Shown one piece after another: positions 35,653-44,498 of a stretch of DNA of 64,000 bases. Source of the DNA: Chitinophagales bacterium (GTDB lineage: Bacteria > Bacteroidota > Bacteroidia > Chitinophagales > LD1); NCBI GenBank assembly GCA_019638515.1, contig JAHBTS010000001.1, forward strand, positions 682,001 through 746,000. Reading direction: 5' to 3'. A model generated the notes under the pieces. The model had not been told where the DNA came from. It did not search any database and was given only the letters and a program-made list of their open reading frames with translations. Every line of letters starts with the position of its first letter. The first letter of the stretch is position 1. Both the position numbers and the translations under genes were made by a program.

Positions 35653-36678
35653 ATGAGTGCAGCAAATTTCATTTATCAAAAAACACTTGGGGCATTTGTA
35701 AAGAGCAATGGTATTTTATCTAGGCCTTTTTTTGCGGGTAAAGGTTTTATTATTTGCCTGCACAGGGTTTTGCCGGCATCGAGTGCCGATAAATCCGGAA
35801 TGTCTGTTTCGCCCGAGTATTTAGAATGGTTGCTGCAATCTATCCGCCAATTTGGGTTTGAAATTATTGCAGTAAATGAAGTGCCGGAACGTTTAAAACA
35901 GCACAATAGCAAGCCTTTTGCCGTTATTACTTTAGATGACGGCTGGAAGGATAACTTAGAATATGCTTACCCTGTTTTTAAAAAGCAACAAGCGCCCTTC
36001 ACCATTTATGTTACCAATTGCTTTCCCAATAAAACTGCTTTCAATTGGGCCGAAACGCTTATGCAACTAGTGTTTGCACATACGCAGATACAATTTTCGT
36101 ATCAGGCGCAAGAGTTTGCATACAGCCTGCATTCGAGCGAAGCAAGAATGAATGCCTATAATGCCATTCGGTACTTTATTCTTGATTCAAAAAGTGTAGT
36201 TGTAATGAACGAAAAGATAGAGCAGGTATTTAAGCACTATGAGCAACCGCCACCGTGCGCGGCATTAAGTTGGAAAGAAATACAAGAGTTATCGTCCGAT
36301 TCGCTTTGTACCATTGGCGCACACACGCAAAACCATGTGCCGCTTGCAAAGTTTACAGCCGAAGATGCTTTGCAGGAGATGGTACATTCTAAGCAAGAAT
36401 TAGAAGCTAATATTCAACTTCCGGTACAGCATTTTGCATATCCGTTTGGCTCTAAAAACGAGTGTAGTGTGCGAGAATTTGAGTTGGCAGCGCAAGCAGG
36501 TTTTAGCATGAGTGTAACCGGAAGGCAAGGAAATATCTTTAGTGGCAATGCAACTGCATTACATGCCATTCCTCGCTATCCTATTGGTGAAGCAACCGGA
36601 GCGGAGCGCCTTAAGTTTATTGCCGATGGCACCCTTCATTTTTCTTTTAATGGCTTTAAAAAAATAGTAACCGACTAA
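35653..36678 (+). CDS. NodB-type polysaccharide deacetylase
   Basis: This 341-residue carbohydrate esterase family 4-type protein has L-D-D-G-W (94-98), where Asp95/Asp96 are the general base and metal ligand. The metal-binding His-x3-His is His224 and His228 (A-H-T-Q-N-H), followed by A-Y-P-F-G. It has no signal peptide, so it should act in the cytoplasm or at the inner face of the membrane, removing an N-acetyl group from a sugar of the growing chain. It sits between a GNAT-like gene (2 bp) and a glycosyltransferase (one-base overlap). Confidence 0.87.
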   Translation: MSAANFIYQKTLGAFVKSNGILSRPFFAGKGFIICLHRVLPASSADKSGMSVSPEYLEWLLQSIRQFGFEIIAVNEVPERLKQHNSKPFAVITLDDGWKDNLEYAYPVFKKQQAPFTIYVTNCFPNKTAFNWAETLMQLVFAHTQIQFSYQAQEFAYSLHSSEARMNAYNAIRYFILDSKSVVVMNEKIEQVFKHYEQPPPCAALSWKEIQELSSDSLCTIGAHTQNHVPLAKFTAEDALQEMVHSKQELEANIQLPVQHFAYPFGSKNECSVREFELAAQAGFSMSVTGRQGNIFSGNATALHAIPRYPIGEATGAERLKFIADGTLHFSFNGFKKIVTD

Positions 36679-37661
36679 TGCAAACCGAAGGTGTAAGTAT
36701 TGTTTTTGTAAATTACAAAACTCCGGATTTGCTCCACCATGCTATTCGTTCGCTGGTTGCATTTACGAAAGGCGTTGCGTATGAAATAATAGTGGTAGAT
36801 AATTGTTCGCAAGATAATTCGCAGGCATATATTACAGAGGCATTTCCGTTTGTGAAGTGGATAAACAATAGCTACAATGCGGGTTTTGCACGTGGAAATA
36901 ATGCCGGAGTACGCGCAGCTTCCTATAATTATGTTTTAATAATAAACTCCGATACGTTGCTGCAAGACGATGCTGTGTCGTTTTGCTATAATAAGTTTAA
37001 GCAACTCGAAAAAGAATGTAGAATAGGATTGCTGGGCTGCCAAATAAAATCGTTTGAAGGAGCCGTATTACCAAGCGTGCACAGTACCTATAAAAATATT
37101 ACTGCGTTGTTGCAGAAAAATCCTTTGTGGATTAAAATTTTTGGTGCAAGCCGCCCTGTAGCGTACACGGCAGAATGGTATGCTACCAGCCATTTTGCGG
37201 AGCATTTGAGCGGAGCATTTTTAATGTTTAATAAGCAGCAGTTGAGCACTGCCAGTTTGTGGTTAGACGAAGATTTCTTTTTGTACTACGAAGATGTGGA
37301 ATGGTGTGTGCGGCTTAATCGCTTAGGTTTTAAGCAGTATTACTTTGCCGATACTCATATTTTGCATAAAGATTCAGGAAGTTCTAAAAGCAGTGAACGC
37401 AAAAATTTTCAAATACTCATTTCTGAATTGTTGTTTGTTTTTAAAACATACAATGCCCTTTATTACCATGCTTATGTGTTACTTTGGTTGTGCAATCTTT
37501 GGTTAGATAATTGGCTGGAGCAGCGCAAGCAAAAGCACAGCGCAGCTATTGAGGAGCGTAAGCACACAATGTATTTGCTGCGCCATTATTCAAAGGTTGT
37601 AGCCACTTCATTTAAAAAGGAAACTTCTAAATCGGGTAAAATGCTGGTGTATGATAAATAG
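36678..37661 (+). CDS. Glycosyltransferase family 2 (rhamnosyltransferase-like)
   Basis: This 327-residue GT-A enzyme begins G-V-S-I-V-F-V-N-Y-K-T-P and carries I-I-V-V-D-N-C-S-Q-D, N-A-G-F-A-R-G-N-N and the metal site I-N-S-D-T. The later F-F-L-Y-Y-E-D-V-E-W-C-V-R segment is typical of the WbbL-like rhamnosyltransferase branch of GT2. The sugar is not proven. It overlaps the genes on both sides (1 and 11 bp). Confidence 0.86.
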   Translation: MQTEGVSIVFVNYKTPDLLHHAIRSLVAFTKGVAYEIIVVDNCSQDNSQAYITEAFPFVKWINNSYNAGFARGNNAGVRAASYNYVLIINSDTLLQDDAVSFCYNKFKQLEKECRIGLLGCQIKSFEGAVLPSVHSTYKNITALLQKNPLWIKIFGASRPVAYTAEWYATSHFAEHLSGAFLMFNKQQLSTASLWLDEDFFLYYEDVEWCVRLNRLGFKQYYFADTHILHKDSGSSKSSERKNFQILISELLFVFKTYNALYYHAYVLLWLCNLWLDNWLEQRKQKHSAAIEERKHTMYLLRHYSKVVATSFKKETSKSGKMLVYDK

Positions 37662-38721
37662 AGTATTGCAAAAAATTAGGTTTGAAAAAAATGCCGCAAA
37701 AGCATTTGAAGAAACTGTTGCAGCATTTGCAGATGCCCGAAATAAGAGTGCTGTTGTGGCTGTTTGCCCGCAAAATACACAGCAGCACTGGATGGGAATA
37801 AAGCAGGCAGCGCAAATGCTTTTTCCTCAAAATTTAGTAGTGTTGCCACAGCAGTATTCCAATAGTTTACTCACCCCACGGCTGCTCGAAAAATTGGGAA
37901 GCAAAATTGGAGAAATGAATTTCGATAAAGTTGTGTTCAACGGTTTTCCTCCATATTTTGAATTGCTTTTTAGGAGTATAAACAAGGCAAACACAACTAC
38001 AAAATTATACTTGCTTTTTGCCGGCCCTGCTTCGGAGTATAGCAGCGAAGTGCAGCGCAATAATATTCAGTTGGCAGCCAATTTGGTGCGTAGTAAAATA
38101 CTGTACAAAGTGGGGTTTAATAAAAAAGGTTTAGCCGCAGCTTTCAAACAAATTTATGGCGTGCACGCAGGCGAGTATATGGTTAAGAATTATGTTGCTC
38201 CCGATGCCGTGGCAAAGCAAGCACCTGTACTACACCAATTGAAGGTGGGCGTTTTTGGTAGCAATACTTTTAATAAGAATTTACACACGCAGGTGCTGGC
38301 GGCACTGCTGCTGCCCGAAAGCAAGGTGCATGTAATGAATAAAAACGATTTTTCGTACCTGCCTTCAAGCAGAATTATTGGCGAAAGCGGTATGTTGAGC
38401 CACAGTCAATTTTTGGTGCGGTTGCAAGAAATGGACATAAACCTGTATCTCTCTTTCAGCGAAAGCTGGGGCTTGGTAGCTACCGAAAGTCTTGCAGTTG
38501 GAACGCCTTGCCTTACCACTGCCAATAGCGGAATTTTTGATGGCGATAGTTTTTTAGAGACACATTTAGTGGTGCGCGATTACGATAATGTAGTGGCAAT
38601 AAAACAGCAAATAGAAAGTGTGCTGAATAATTACAGCGCCATAAGTAAAAGAGGCATAGAGTATGTTGCCGAATTAAATGCTATGGCAGATATTAAACTC
38701 AAAACATTTTTAGAAGAATAA
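37651..38721 (+). CDS. Divergent GT-B glycosyltransferase
   Basis: This 356-residue protein keeps the C-terminal donor-binding half of GT-B enzymes (F-S-E-S-W-G-L-V-A-T-E-S-L-A-V-G-T-P near 268-284). It lacks the glycine-rich N-terminal loop of its GT4 neighbours. The N-terminal part (1-200) is Ala- and Lys-rich and does not match a family that I know. A role in adding one residue of the glycan is likely from the position, but the class is uncertain. It starts 11 bp inside the previous gene. Confidence 0.7.
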   Translation: MINRVLQKIRFEKNAAKAFEETVAAFADARNKSAVVAVCPQNTQQHWMGIKQAAQMLFPQNLVVLPQQYSNSLLTPRLLEKLGSKIGEMNFDKVVFNGFPPYFELLFRSINKANTTTKLYLLFAGPASEYSSEVQRNNIQLAANLVRSKILYKVGFNKKGLAAAFKQIYGVHAGEYMVKNYVAPDAVAKQAPVLHQLKVGVFGSNTFNKNLHTQVLAALLLPESKVHVMNKNDFSYLPSSRIIGESGMLSHSQFLVRLQEMDINLYLSFSESWGLVATESLAVGTPCLTTANSGIFDGDSFLETHLVVRDYDNVVAIKQQIESVLNNYSAISKRGIEYVAELNAMADIKLKTFLEE

Positions 38722-38724
38722 CCC

Positions 38725-39846
38725 ATGCGCATTCTCCATATTGTTCCCAATCTTAGCAAAGGAGGTGCAGAGCGCCTGGCATTGGATATTTGCACAGAAC
38801 TTTCGAGTAGAAGTGGTGTAAAGGCAGTATTGGTGGCATTGAATCCACACAATGAATACAGCGATTTTACAAAAGCAATAGATTACCGCGTTATTCCATC
38901 AAAATATATTCCATCGCTGCGCGGAAAGGCAGTAGTGGAAATAGAAGCGCTTGCGCAGTTTATACGCGATTTTAAGCCCGATGTTATCCACTCGCATTTG
39001 TTTGAAGCCGAAATGGTTTCGCGCCATGTGGCGTATGGCAATGCAAAGTGGTTTTCGCATTGCCACGATAATATGAAGCAGCTGAAAAGTTTTTCGTGGG
39101 ATGTGCTTACAAGCAAGGTAGCATTTACGGATTATTACGAGCGTAGGTTGTTGCTAAAGGCGTACAGTAAATGCAGTAATTCGTTTATTGCCATATCAAA
39201 ACACACGCAAGATTATTTTCTTTCTAATTTGCCATTGCAGTTTAGGGATCGCATTTTTTTACTGCACAATGCCATTCGGTTTCACGCTTTTAATGCGGTA
39301 TGCAGCGTTAAAGAATGCACACCTTTGCACCTTGTAAATGTGGGAAGTTTTGTTGCCAAAAAAAATCAGCAGTTTTTGGTAGATGTGGTGCATTGTTTGG
39401 TGAAGAAAAATATAGCAGTAAAACTTACCATGTTGGGCGATGGTATTTTGCGGAAAGCCGTACAGGAAAAGGTAAATAAGTTGGGCTTGGAACAATATAT
39501 TTCGCTACCCGGAAATGTTGCCAATGTGCCGCAGTATTTAAGCGAAGCAAGTATATATGTTCATAGTGCTACTTACGAGCCTTTTGGCTTGGTGTTGCTA
39601 GAGGCTATGGCTGCAGGTTTGCCGATAGTATCGTTAGATGGGGGCGGAAACCGCGATATTATCGAAGAAGGAGAAAATGGGTATTTGCTTACGGAGCAAA
39701 ATCCCGAAATATTTGCAACTGCTATATTGAAACTTGCAGCCGATAAAGTATTATATAGAAAAATGAGCGACTATGCAGTGGCATATGCTCGCCAACACGA
39801 TATTGCAAGCTACACAGATAAGCTGTTGCAACTATACCAAAAATAG
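38725..39846 (+). CDS. Glycosyltransferase family 4
   Basis: This 373-residue GT-B transferase starts M-R-I-L-H-I-V-P-N-L-S-K-G-G-A-E-R-L, has D-V-I-H-S-H-L-F-E-A-E and the donor motif Y-E-P-F-G-L-V-L-L-E-A-M-A-A-G-L-P. It is the last gene of the polysaccharide locus. Its stop lies 6 bp from the stop of the convergent flavodoxin gene, with no terminator visible between them. Confidence 0.88.
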   Translation: MRILHIVPNLSKGGAERLALDICTELSSRSGVKAVLVALNPHNEYSDFTKAIDYRVIPSKYIPSLRGKAVVEIEALAQFIRDFKPDVIHSHLFEAEMVSRHVAYGNAKWFSHCHDNMKQLKSFSWDVLTSKVAFTDYYERRLLLKAYSKCSNSFIAISKHTQDYFLSNLPLQFRDRIFLLHNAIRFHAFNAVCSVKECTPLHLVNVGSFVAKKNQQFLVDVVHCLVKKNIAVKLTMLGDGILRKAVQEKVNKLGLEQYISLPGNVANVPQYLSEASIYVHSATYEPFGLVLLEAMAAGLPIVSLDGGGNRDIIEEGENGYLLTEQNPEIFATAILKLAADKVLYRKMSDYAVAYARQHDIASYTDKLLQLYQK

Positions 39847-39852
39847 TAGTAG

Positions 39853-40377
39853 TTAGTTTAAGTTCATTTCGGTAAGAATTTGAGCGCTCCATTGCTGTAA
39901 GCGGCCTTCGGTAAGTTCATCTTGGTTATCTACATCTAAGCACAGGCCTACAAATTTATCGCCACGTTGTGCTTTGCTAAAATCGTGTTCAAATCCGGCT
40001 ATCGGCCAAAAACCTACCAATTCTGCTCCGCCTTGCTCGGCAATTTCTGCAAATAATCCTAAGGCATCGCAAAAGTAAGAGGCATAGCCGTATTGGTCGC
40101 CTAAGCCATAAAACGCCACTTTTTTTCCGCTAAAATCTACTTTCTTCATTTCGGGAATAAACTCTTCCCAATCGCCTTGCAATTCGCCATCGTACCAAGT
40201 AGGCATACCCAGCACCAGTAGGTTGTAGGCTTGCATATCGGCAGCAGTTTTTTTGTAAATTTCTTTTACTTCTACTTCTCCGGCTCCAATTTTAGTTTCC
40301 AATACTTCTTTTAAACGTTTTGCAACGCGCTCGGTATTTCCTGTGTCGGTTCCGTAGAACAATCCAATCTTCGCCAT
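39853..40377 (-). CDS. fldA: Long-chain flavodoxin
   Basis: This 174-residue FMN protein carries electrons in place of ferredoxin, often under iron shortage. The phosphate loop G-T-D-T-G-N-T-E (9-16) binds FMN, and the aromatic flavin contacts fall in P-T-W-Y-D-G-E-L and L-G-D-Q-Y-G-Y. The extra segment in the last third makes it the long-chain form. I chose the ATG at 40377 (M-A-K-I-G-L-F-Y-G); the longer frame adds 19 residues unlike a flavodoxin. A -7-like TACATTCG lies upstream on the minus strand. Confidence 0.93.
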   Translation of the reverse strand: MAKIGLFYGTDTGNTERVAKRLKEVLETKIGAGEVEVKEIYKKTAADMQAYNLLVLGMPTWYDGELQGDWEEFIPEMKKVDFSGKKVAFYGLGDQYGYASYFCDALGLFAEIAEQGGAELVGFWPIAGFEHDFSKAQRGDKFVGLCLDVDNQDELTEGRLQQWSAQILTEMNLN

Positions 40378-40422
40378 AATATTTCTTTTTTTGCGGCTGC
40401 GAATGTAAATGATAATTAACAG

Positions 40423-41778
40423 TTGAAAACACAAAATTTGCCTAAGGGCTTTAAAAATACTATTGAAGCGTTAATTGGAGAGGAAAGTCCACTTTTTTTC
40501 GATGCTTTAGGCGAAGTATCGCCCGTGTCGGTACGTCAGAATCCGCTAAAGCCGAAAAAGGAATGGGAAAATGCTACGCCAATTTTGTGGTGTGCAACCG
40601 GAAATTACCTTGCAGAGCGCCCGTTGTTTACGGCCGATCCGCATTTTCATGCAGGAAACTATTATGTGCAGGAAGCAAGTTCAATGTTTCTTGAACAATT
40701 TGTAAAAGAAAATATTGCAAACGATGCCGCAGTTACCGCTTTAGATTTGTGTGCTGCACCGGGAGGAAAATCTACTCATTTAGTGGCATTGCTCCACCAA
40801 GAATCTACGGTTTTTTGTAATGAAGTAATACCGAAGCGCAATGCTGTTTTGTGCGAAAATATAACCAAGTGGGGAACAGCCAATGTAATTGTTACGCAGA
40901 ACGAGGCAGGCGATTTTTTGCCGCTGCAAAATTTCTTTGATGTAGTGCTGATAGATGCGCCATGTAGCGGTGAAGGTATGTTTAGGAAAGATGCACGTGC
41001 CATAGAAGAGTGGAGCGAGAAAAATGTAGAAATATGCAGCCTTCGGCAGGCAGAAATTCTTGAAAATATAGTGGGTTCACTAAAGGAAAACGGCATACTT
41101 ATTTATTCAACCTGCACTTTTGAAAAGGCCGAAAACGAAGAAAAAATTAAATGGCTTTGCGAAGAAAAGGGAATGGAAGAAATACGAATAAAGGCTGCTA
41201 TTCCGGAGGGTGTAGTGGTTGCGGAACATGGCTACAGATTTTATCCGCATAAAGTAAAGGGCGAGGGGTTTTACATAGCATGTGTAAGGAAAAAGAAGCC
41301 GTTTACTGCTCCATCTTTTGATATAAAAAACTACAAAAAACAAGTGCAGGCGTTTACCTATAAGCAAGTGCCTGCTGCGTTGAGTAGCATTATAGAAAAT
41401 GCTGAGCGTTTTAAGTGGTTTCAGTTTAAAAACCAATACACTTTTATAGAAGAAAGTGCATGGCAAAAGTTGCTTACTGCCGAAAAGTTTTTGAACATAA
41501 AACAAGCAGGAACTGCCGTTGGCGAAGAAAAAGGAAAAGATATTCAACTGAACCATGCCGCAGCAATTTCTGTGAATAGGAATACACACTTGCCACAAAT
41601 AGAACTTTCTAAAAGCGATGCTTTAAAATTTTTGAAGAACGAAAGTATGCACATAGAAGCGCCCAAAGGCTGGCTGGCTGTAGTGTTTGGGAATACTTGC
41701 CTTGGTTGGGCAAAAAGCACCGGCACCCGACTAAATAATCATTATCCCAAAGAGTGGAAAATAAGAATGGATGTGTAA
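40423..41778 (+). CDS. RsmF-like rRNA (cytosine-5-)-methyltransferase
   Basis: This 451-residue SAM-dependent m5C RNA methyltransferase of the NOL1/NOP2/Sun family has the SAM loop L-C-A-A-P-G-G-K-S (109-117). The two family cysteines are Cys181 (D-A-P-C-S-G-E-G-M) and Cys231 (S-T-C-T-F). An N-terminal RNA-binding region and a C-terminal domain of about 170 residues give a layout like RsmF (YebU), which modifies 16S rRNA C1407. The start appears to be TTG at 40423; no in-frame ATG is available nearby. It is divergent from the flavodoxin gene. Confidence 0.88.
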   Translation: MKTQNLPKGFKNTIEALIGEESPLFFDALGEVSPVSVRQNPLKPKKEWENATPILWCATGNYLAERPLFTADPHFHAGNYYVQEASSMFLEQFVKENIANDAAVTALDLCAAPGGKSTHLVALLHQESTVFCNEVIPKRNAVLCENITKWGTANVIVTQNEAGDFLPLQNFFDVVLIDAPCSGEGMFRKDARAIEEWSEKNVEICSLRQAEILENIVGSLKENGILIYSTCTFEKAENEEKIKWLCEEKGMEEIRIKAAIPEGVVVAEHGYRFYPHKVKGEGFYIACVRKKKPFTAPSFDIKNYKKQVQAFTYKQVPAALSSIIENAERFKWFQFKNQYTFIEESAWQKLLTAEKFLNIKQAGTAVGEEKGKDIQLNHAAAISVNRNTHLPQIELSKSDALKFLKNESMHIEAPKGWLAVVFGNTCLGWAKSTGTRLNNHYPKEWKIRMDV

Positions 41779-41786
41779 GCTATGAA

Positions 41787-42296
41787 TTATTGCAGCAACT
41801 TAAACGATTGAATCATGCGGTGCATTTCTTCGTTGTAGCGCAGTTTGCGCTCTTCGCCTCTTGTCCAAATACAAACTTGATAGTTATAGCCGTTTTTTCC
41901 TTGCAGCGAGTAGTGTGTATAAAATATTTTTTCTTCACCCATATTGCCCATTACCTCTGCATGCACACCAACTAAGCCGCCCAATTCTGCGGTTGCTGAA
42001 TCTGAAACTATGGGATGCTCTACGGCTCTTTTTAATACCGAAATATTTTGAGCAGCATATACCGGAAATGCTGGCAACGAATCTTGCTTATCTTTTATTA
42101 CCAAAAAATATACATTGCGAAACCTGTTTCTGTATTGCAGCGGAGCACCGTCTTTAAGTTCATCGGTTTTGTCCATCCACGAAGGAATATCTGCCGAAAA
42201 TTCATTGTTTACATTCACAACTTCCCAAGTGTCGGAATAGCTGCAACTGCTATGCAACAATAGCACCAAGCCTAAAAGCGAAATAAGTTTTTTCAT
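41787..42296 (-). CDS. Lipoprotein of unknown function
   Basis: This 169-residue protein has a lipoprotein signal (H-S-S-C, Cys18) and a single domain of mixed alpha/beta type containing F-S-A-D-I-P-S-W-M, E-V-M-G-N-M and an ending M-I-Q-S-F-K-L. This layout recalls the small PsbP-like lipoproteins of Bacteroidota. No catalytic motif is seen. It converges with the RsmF-like gene at 8 bp; its start lies 64 bp from the kdsB stop. Confidence 0.75.
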   Translation of the reverse strand: MKKLISLLGLVLLLHSSCSYSDTWEVVNVNNEFSADIPSWMDKTDELKDGAPLQYRNRFRNVYFLVIKDKQDSLPAFPVYAAQNISVLKRAVEHPIVSDSATAELGGLVGVHAEVMGNMGEEKIFYTHYSLQGKNGYNYQVCIWTRGEERKLRYNEEMHRMIQSFKLLQ

Positions 42297-42360
42297 AAAA
42301 TACCATGCAATACTATTTCAACTTTTGGAAAGCAGAAATGTTTTTAACGGCTTTAATATT

Positions 42361-43086
42361 TTATAGGTGATGCTTAGCGGCATATTGCTCAGCTTTCAAT
42401 AAATCTTCGGGTGTATCTACGGCTATACTTTCTTCGGTGGTGAGTGCCACTTTTATGGTGTATCCGTTTTCTAACCAGCGCAGCTGTTCTAGGCTTTCTT
42501 TTATTTCTAAAGGCGAAGCGGGCAGTTGCACTAATTCCAGTAAGGTTGTTCGTTTAAAACCATAAATACCAATGTGTTTATAGAAGCCAAATACTTCGTT
42601 GCCTCTATGAAAAGGAATGGCACTTCGGCTAAATAAAAGTGCGTGGTGCTGTTTGTTGAAAACAACTTTTACAATGCTGTCGGTTTCAAACAAAATTTTA
42701 TCGGCAGAAAACTTGGCGAGTGTGGCAATTGGTGTGGTATTGTTGGTAAAAGATTGAAGTACAGTGTTTATTTGTTCGGGATGAATAAACGGCTCATCGC
42801 CTTGTATATTCACAACCACATCGGCATTGGAATGCAGAGCGGCTTCTGCAATTCTTTCGGTGCCATTTTTGTGTTGTGGCTGGGTGAGTACCACTTTGCC
42901 TCCGAATTGTTGAACTGTATTAAAAATGCGTTCATCATCGGTAGCTACCAGCACTTCGTCTAAGTTAGATTGCAGGCATTGTTCATATACTCTTTGAATC
43001 ATGGGCTTTCCGGCAATGAGCGCCAAGGGCTTGCCCGGTAAGCGGCTAGATTGGTACCGCGATGGAATAATGCCTATTGTTTTCAT
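42361..43086 (-). CDS. kdsB: 3-deoxy-manno-octulosonate cytidylyltransferase (CMP-KDO synthetase)
   Basis: KdsB activates KDO with CTP for attachment to lipid A in the LPS inner core. The 241-residue protein has the nucleotidyltransferase start I-P-S-R-Y-Q-S-S-R-L-P-G-K-P-L, then V-A-T-D-D-E-R-I and V-N-I-Q-G-D-E-P-F. Length and motifs match KdsB throughout. It implies an LPS-bearing outer membrane. It lies 19 bp after the NfeD-type gene and may share its transcript. Confidence 0.95.
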   Translation of the reverse strand: MKTIGIIPSRYQSSRLPGKPLALIAGKPMIQRVYEQCLQSNLDEVLVATDDERIFNTVQQFGGKVVLTQPQHKNGTERIAEAALHSNADVVVNIQGDEPFIHPEQINTVLQSFTNNTTPIATLAKFSADKILFETDSIVKVVFNKQHHALLFSRSAIPFHRGNEVFGFYKHIGIYGFKRTTLLELVQLPASPLEIKESLEQLRWLENGYTIKVALTTEESIAVDTPEDLLKAEQYAAKHHL

Positions 43087-43105
43087 AAAATGTATTGAAT
43101 AGGTT

Positions 43106-44452
43106 CTATGATGCTTCGTCTATTTTAGTTACAACCAAGTAGTTTCCTTGAATGCGCAGCACTTTTACTTTGGTGCCAACGGCAATAAAGTCACCTTCAG
43201 AAATTACTTCGTGCCGTGTGTGGTCAAACATTGCCTTTCCTGCCGGGCGAAGATCGGTAATGGTATTGCCAACTGTGCCAATAAGAGAAGGTAGTGTGTT
43301 TTCCTTTACCGAAAAACCTTTGTGCGAAGAAAGGTTGTCTTTCGGTGCTAGTTTTTCGAAGAATGGCGAGTTGAAAAGCTGCTTTCCAAAAGCAACCAAT
43401 AGTATGAGTGGCGTAAGCATGGCAGCTACTACCATAAAAAATGAACGCCCGGCCTCATCGGTAGAAACTGCAGAAAAATCGAAATCTACATTGCGCAGCA
43501 TGGCTAAAGATAAACCGCCAATAGTGAGCAAAATGCCCGTAATGCCAGCTACTCCAAAACCCGGAATTACAAAAATTTCTGCCAGCAATAATGCTATGCC
43601 TATAATAAAAGCAAGTATTTCCCAATTGGCTGCTAAGCCTTCTAAATATAGCGGAGCAAAGTAAAGCATGGCGGCAAGTGTGCTCACGCCAATAGGAAAC
43701 AGAGTGCCGGGGGCTTTAAATTCAAAGTATAAACCGCCAAAAATGAGCAGCAGCAACACACCTGAAATAGCTGGGTTTACTAGCCAAATAGTGGCACGCT
43801 CCACCATGCTCGATTGGTGATTTACCAATTCCGGTGAACCGGGTAGGCGTTTTATTATCTCTGTAATGTTTTCTGTTTTGGCATTGCAAAAGCCTAGTTT
43901 TAGAGCTTCATCGGTGGTAAGCGTAACTATTTTTCCCTTTTCTTTAATGCCATCAATAGCTAAGTTTTCATCGGTCATACCTTCGGCTATTAAAGGATTT
44001 CTGCCTGTTTCTTCGGCAGTGGCACGCATTTTTTTACGCATATAACTTTGGTATTTTTCGGGCATTACTTCTCCATTTTGGTTTACCACACTGGCTGCGC
44101 CAATAGTGGCACCGGATGCCATGTAAATACTATCGCACGCAATAGAAATCAGTGCGCCTGCACTAGCTGCATTGTTTTTTATGAAAACCAATGTGGGAAT
44201 TTTAGTGCGCAGCAACATGGTTCTAATTTTATCGGCATCATCCACTAAGCCGCCATAAGTATCTAACTCAATTAGAATGTAAGCAGCATGTCTGCTTTGT
44301 GCTTGTTGCAATGCGCTTTCTACCAATCGAGTAACCGATGGTGAAATTTCGCTGTTGATATTGAATTTGTAAACGATATCTTCGGCATGGGTGTGCAATG
44401 AACTACACAGCAAAAAAACAATGGTTGTTAAGAGCGCTTGTATGAATTTCAT
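43106..44452 (-). CDS. NfeD-family membrane serine protease
   Basis: This 448-residue protein has a signal peptide (about 1-23) and a ClpP-like serine protease domain (about 25-230). Ser97 in N-N-A-A-S-A-G-A is the nucleophile, and a Lys near 140 (M-R-K-K-M-R) is the probable partner. Four or five membrane helices follow (about 240-360), and the C-terminus is an NfeD OB-fold domain (about 380-448). Long NfeD proteins of this kind cleave membrane proteins and work with flotillin-like partners, none of which is seen here. I chose the ATG at 44452 for its signal peptide; the open frame continues to 44695 across the promoter of the divergent LysM gene. Confidence 0.9.
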   Translation of the reverse strand: MKFIQALLTTIVFLLCSSLHTHAEDIVYKFNINSEISPSVTRLVESALQQAQSRHAAYILIELDTYGGLVDDADKIRTMLLRTKIPTLVFIKNNAASAGALISIACDSIYMASGATIGAASVVNQNGEVMPEKYQSYMRKKMRATAEETGRNPLIAEGMTDENLAIDGIKEKGKIVTLTTDEALKLGFCNAKTENITEIIKRLPGSPELVNHQSSMVERATIWLVNPAISGVLLLLIFGGLYFEFKAPGTLFPIGVSTLAAMLYFAPLYLEGLAANWEILAFIIGIALLLAEIFVIPGFGVAGITGILLTIGGLSLAMLRNVDFDFSAVSTDEAGRSFFMVVAAMLTPLILLVAFGKQLFNSPFFEKLAPKDNLSSHKGFSVKENTLPSLIGTVGNTITDLRPAGKAMFDHTRHEVISEGDFIAVGTKVKVLRIQGNYLVVTKIDEAS

Positions 44453-44498
44453 AACTCCTTTTTGTAAAACTACATTTGTAATGCTATAAAACAAATTG

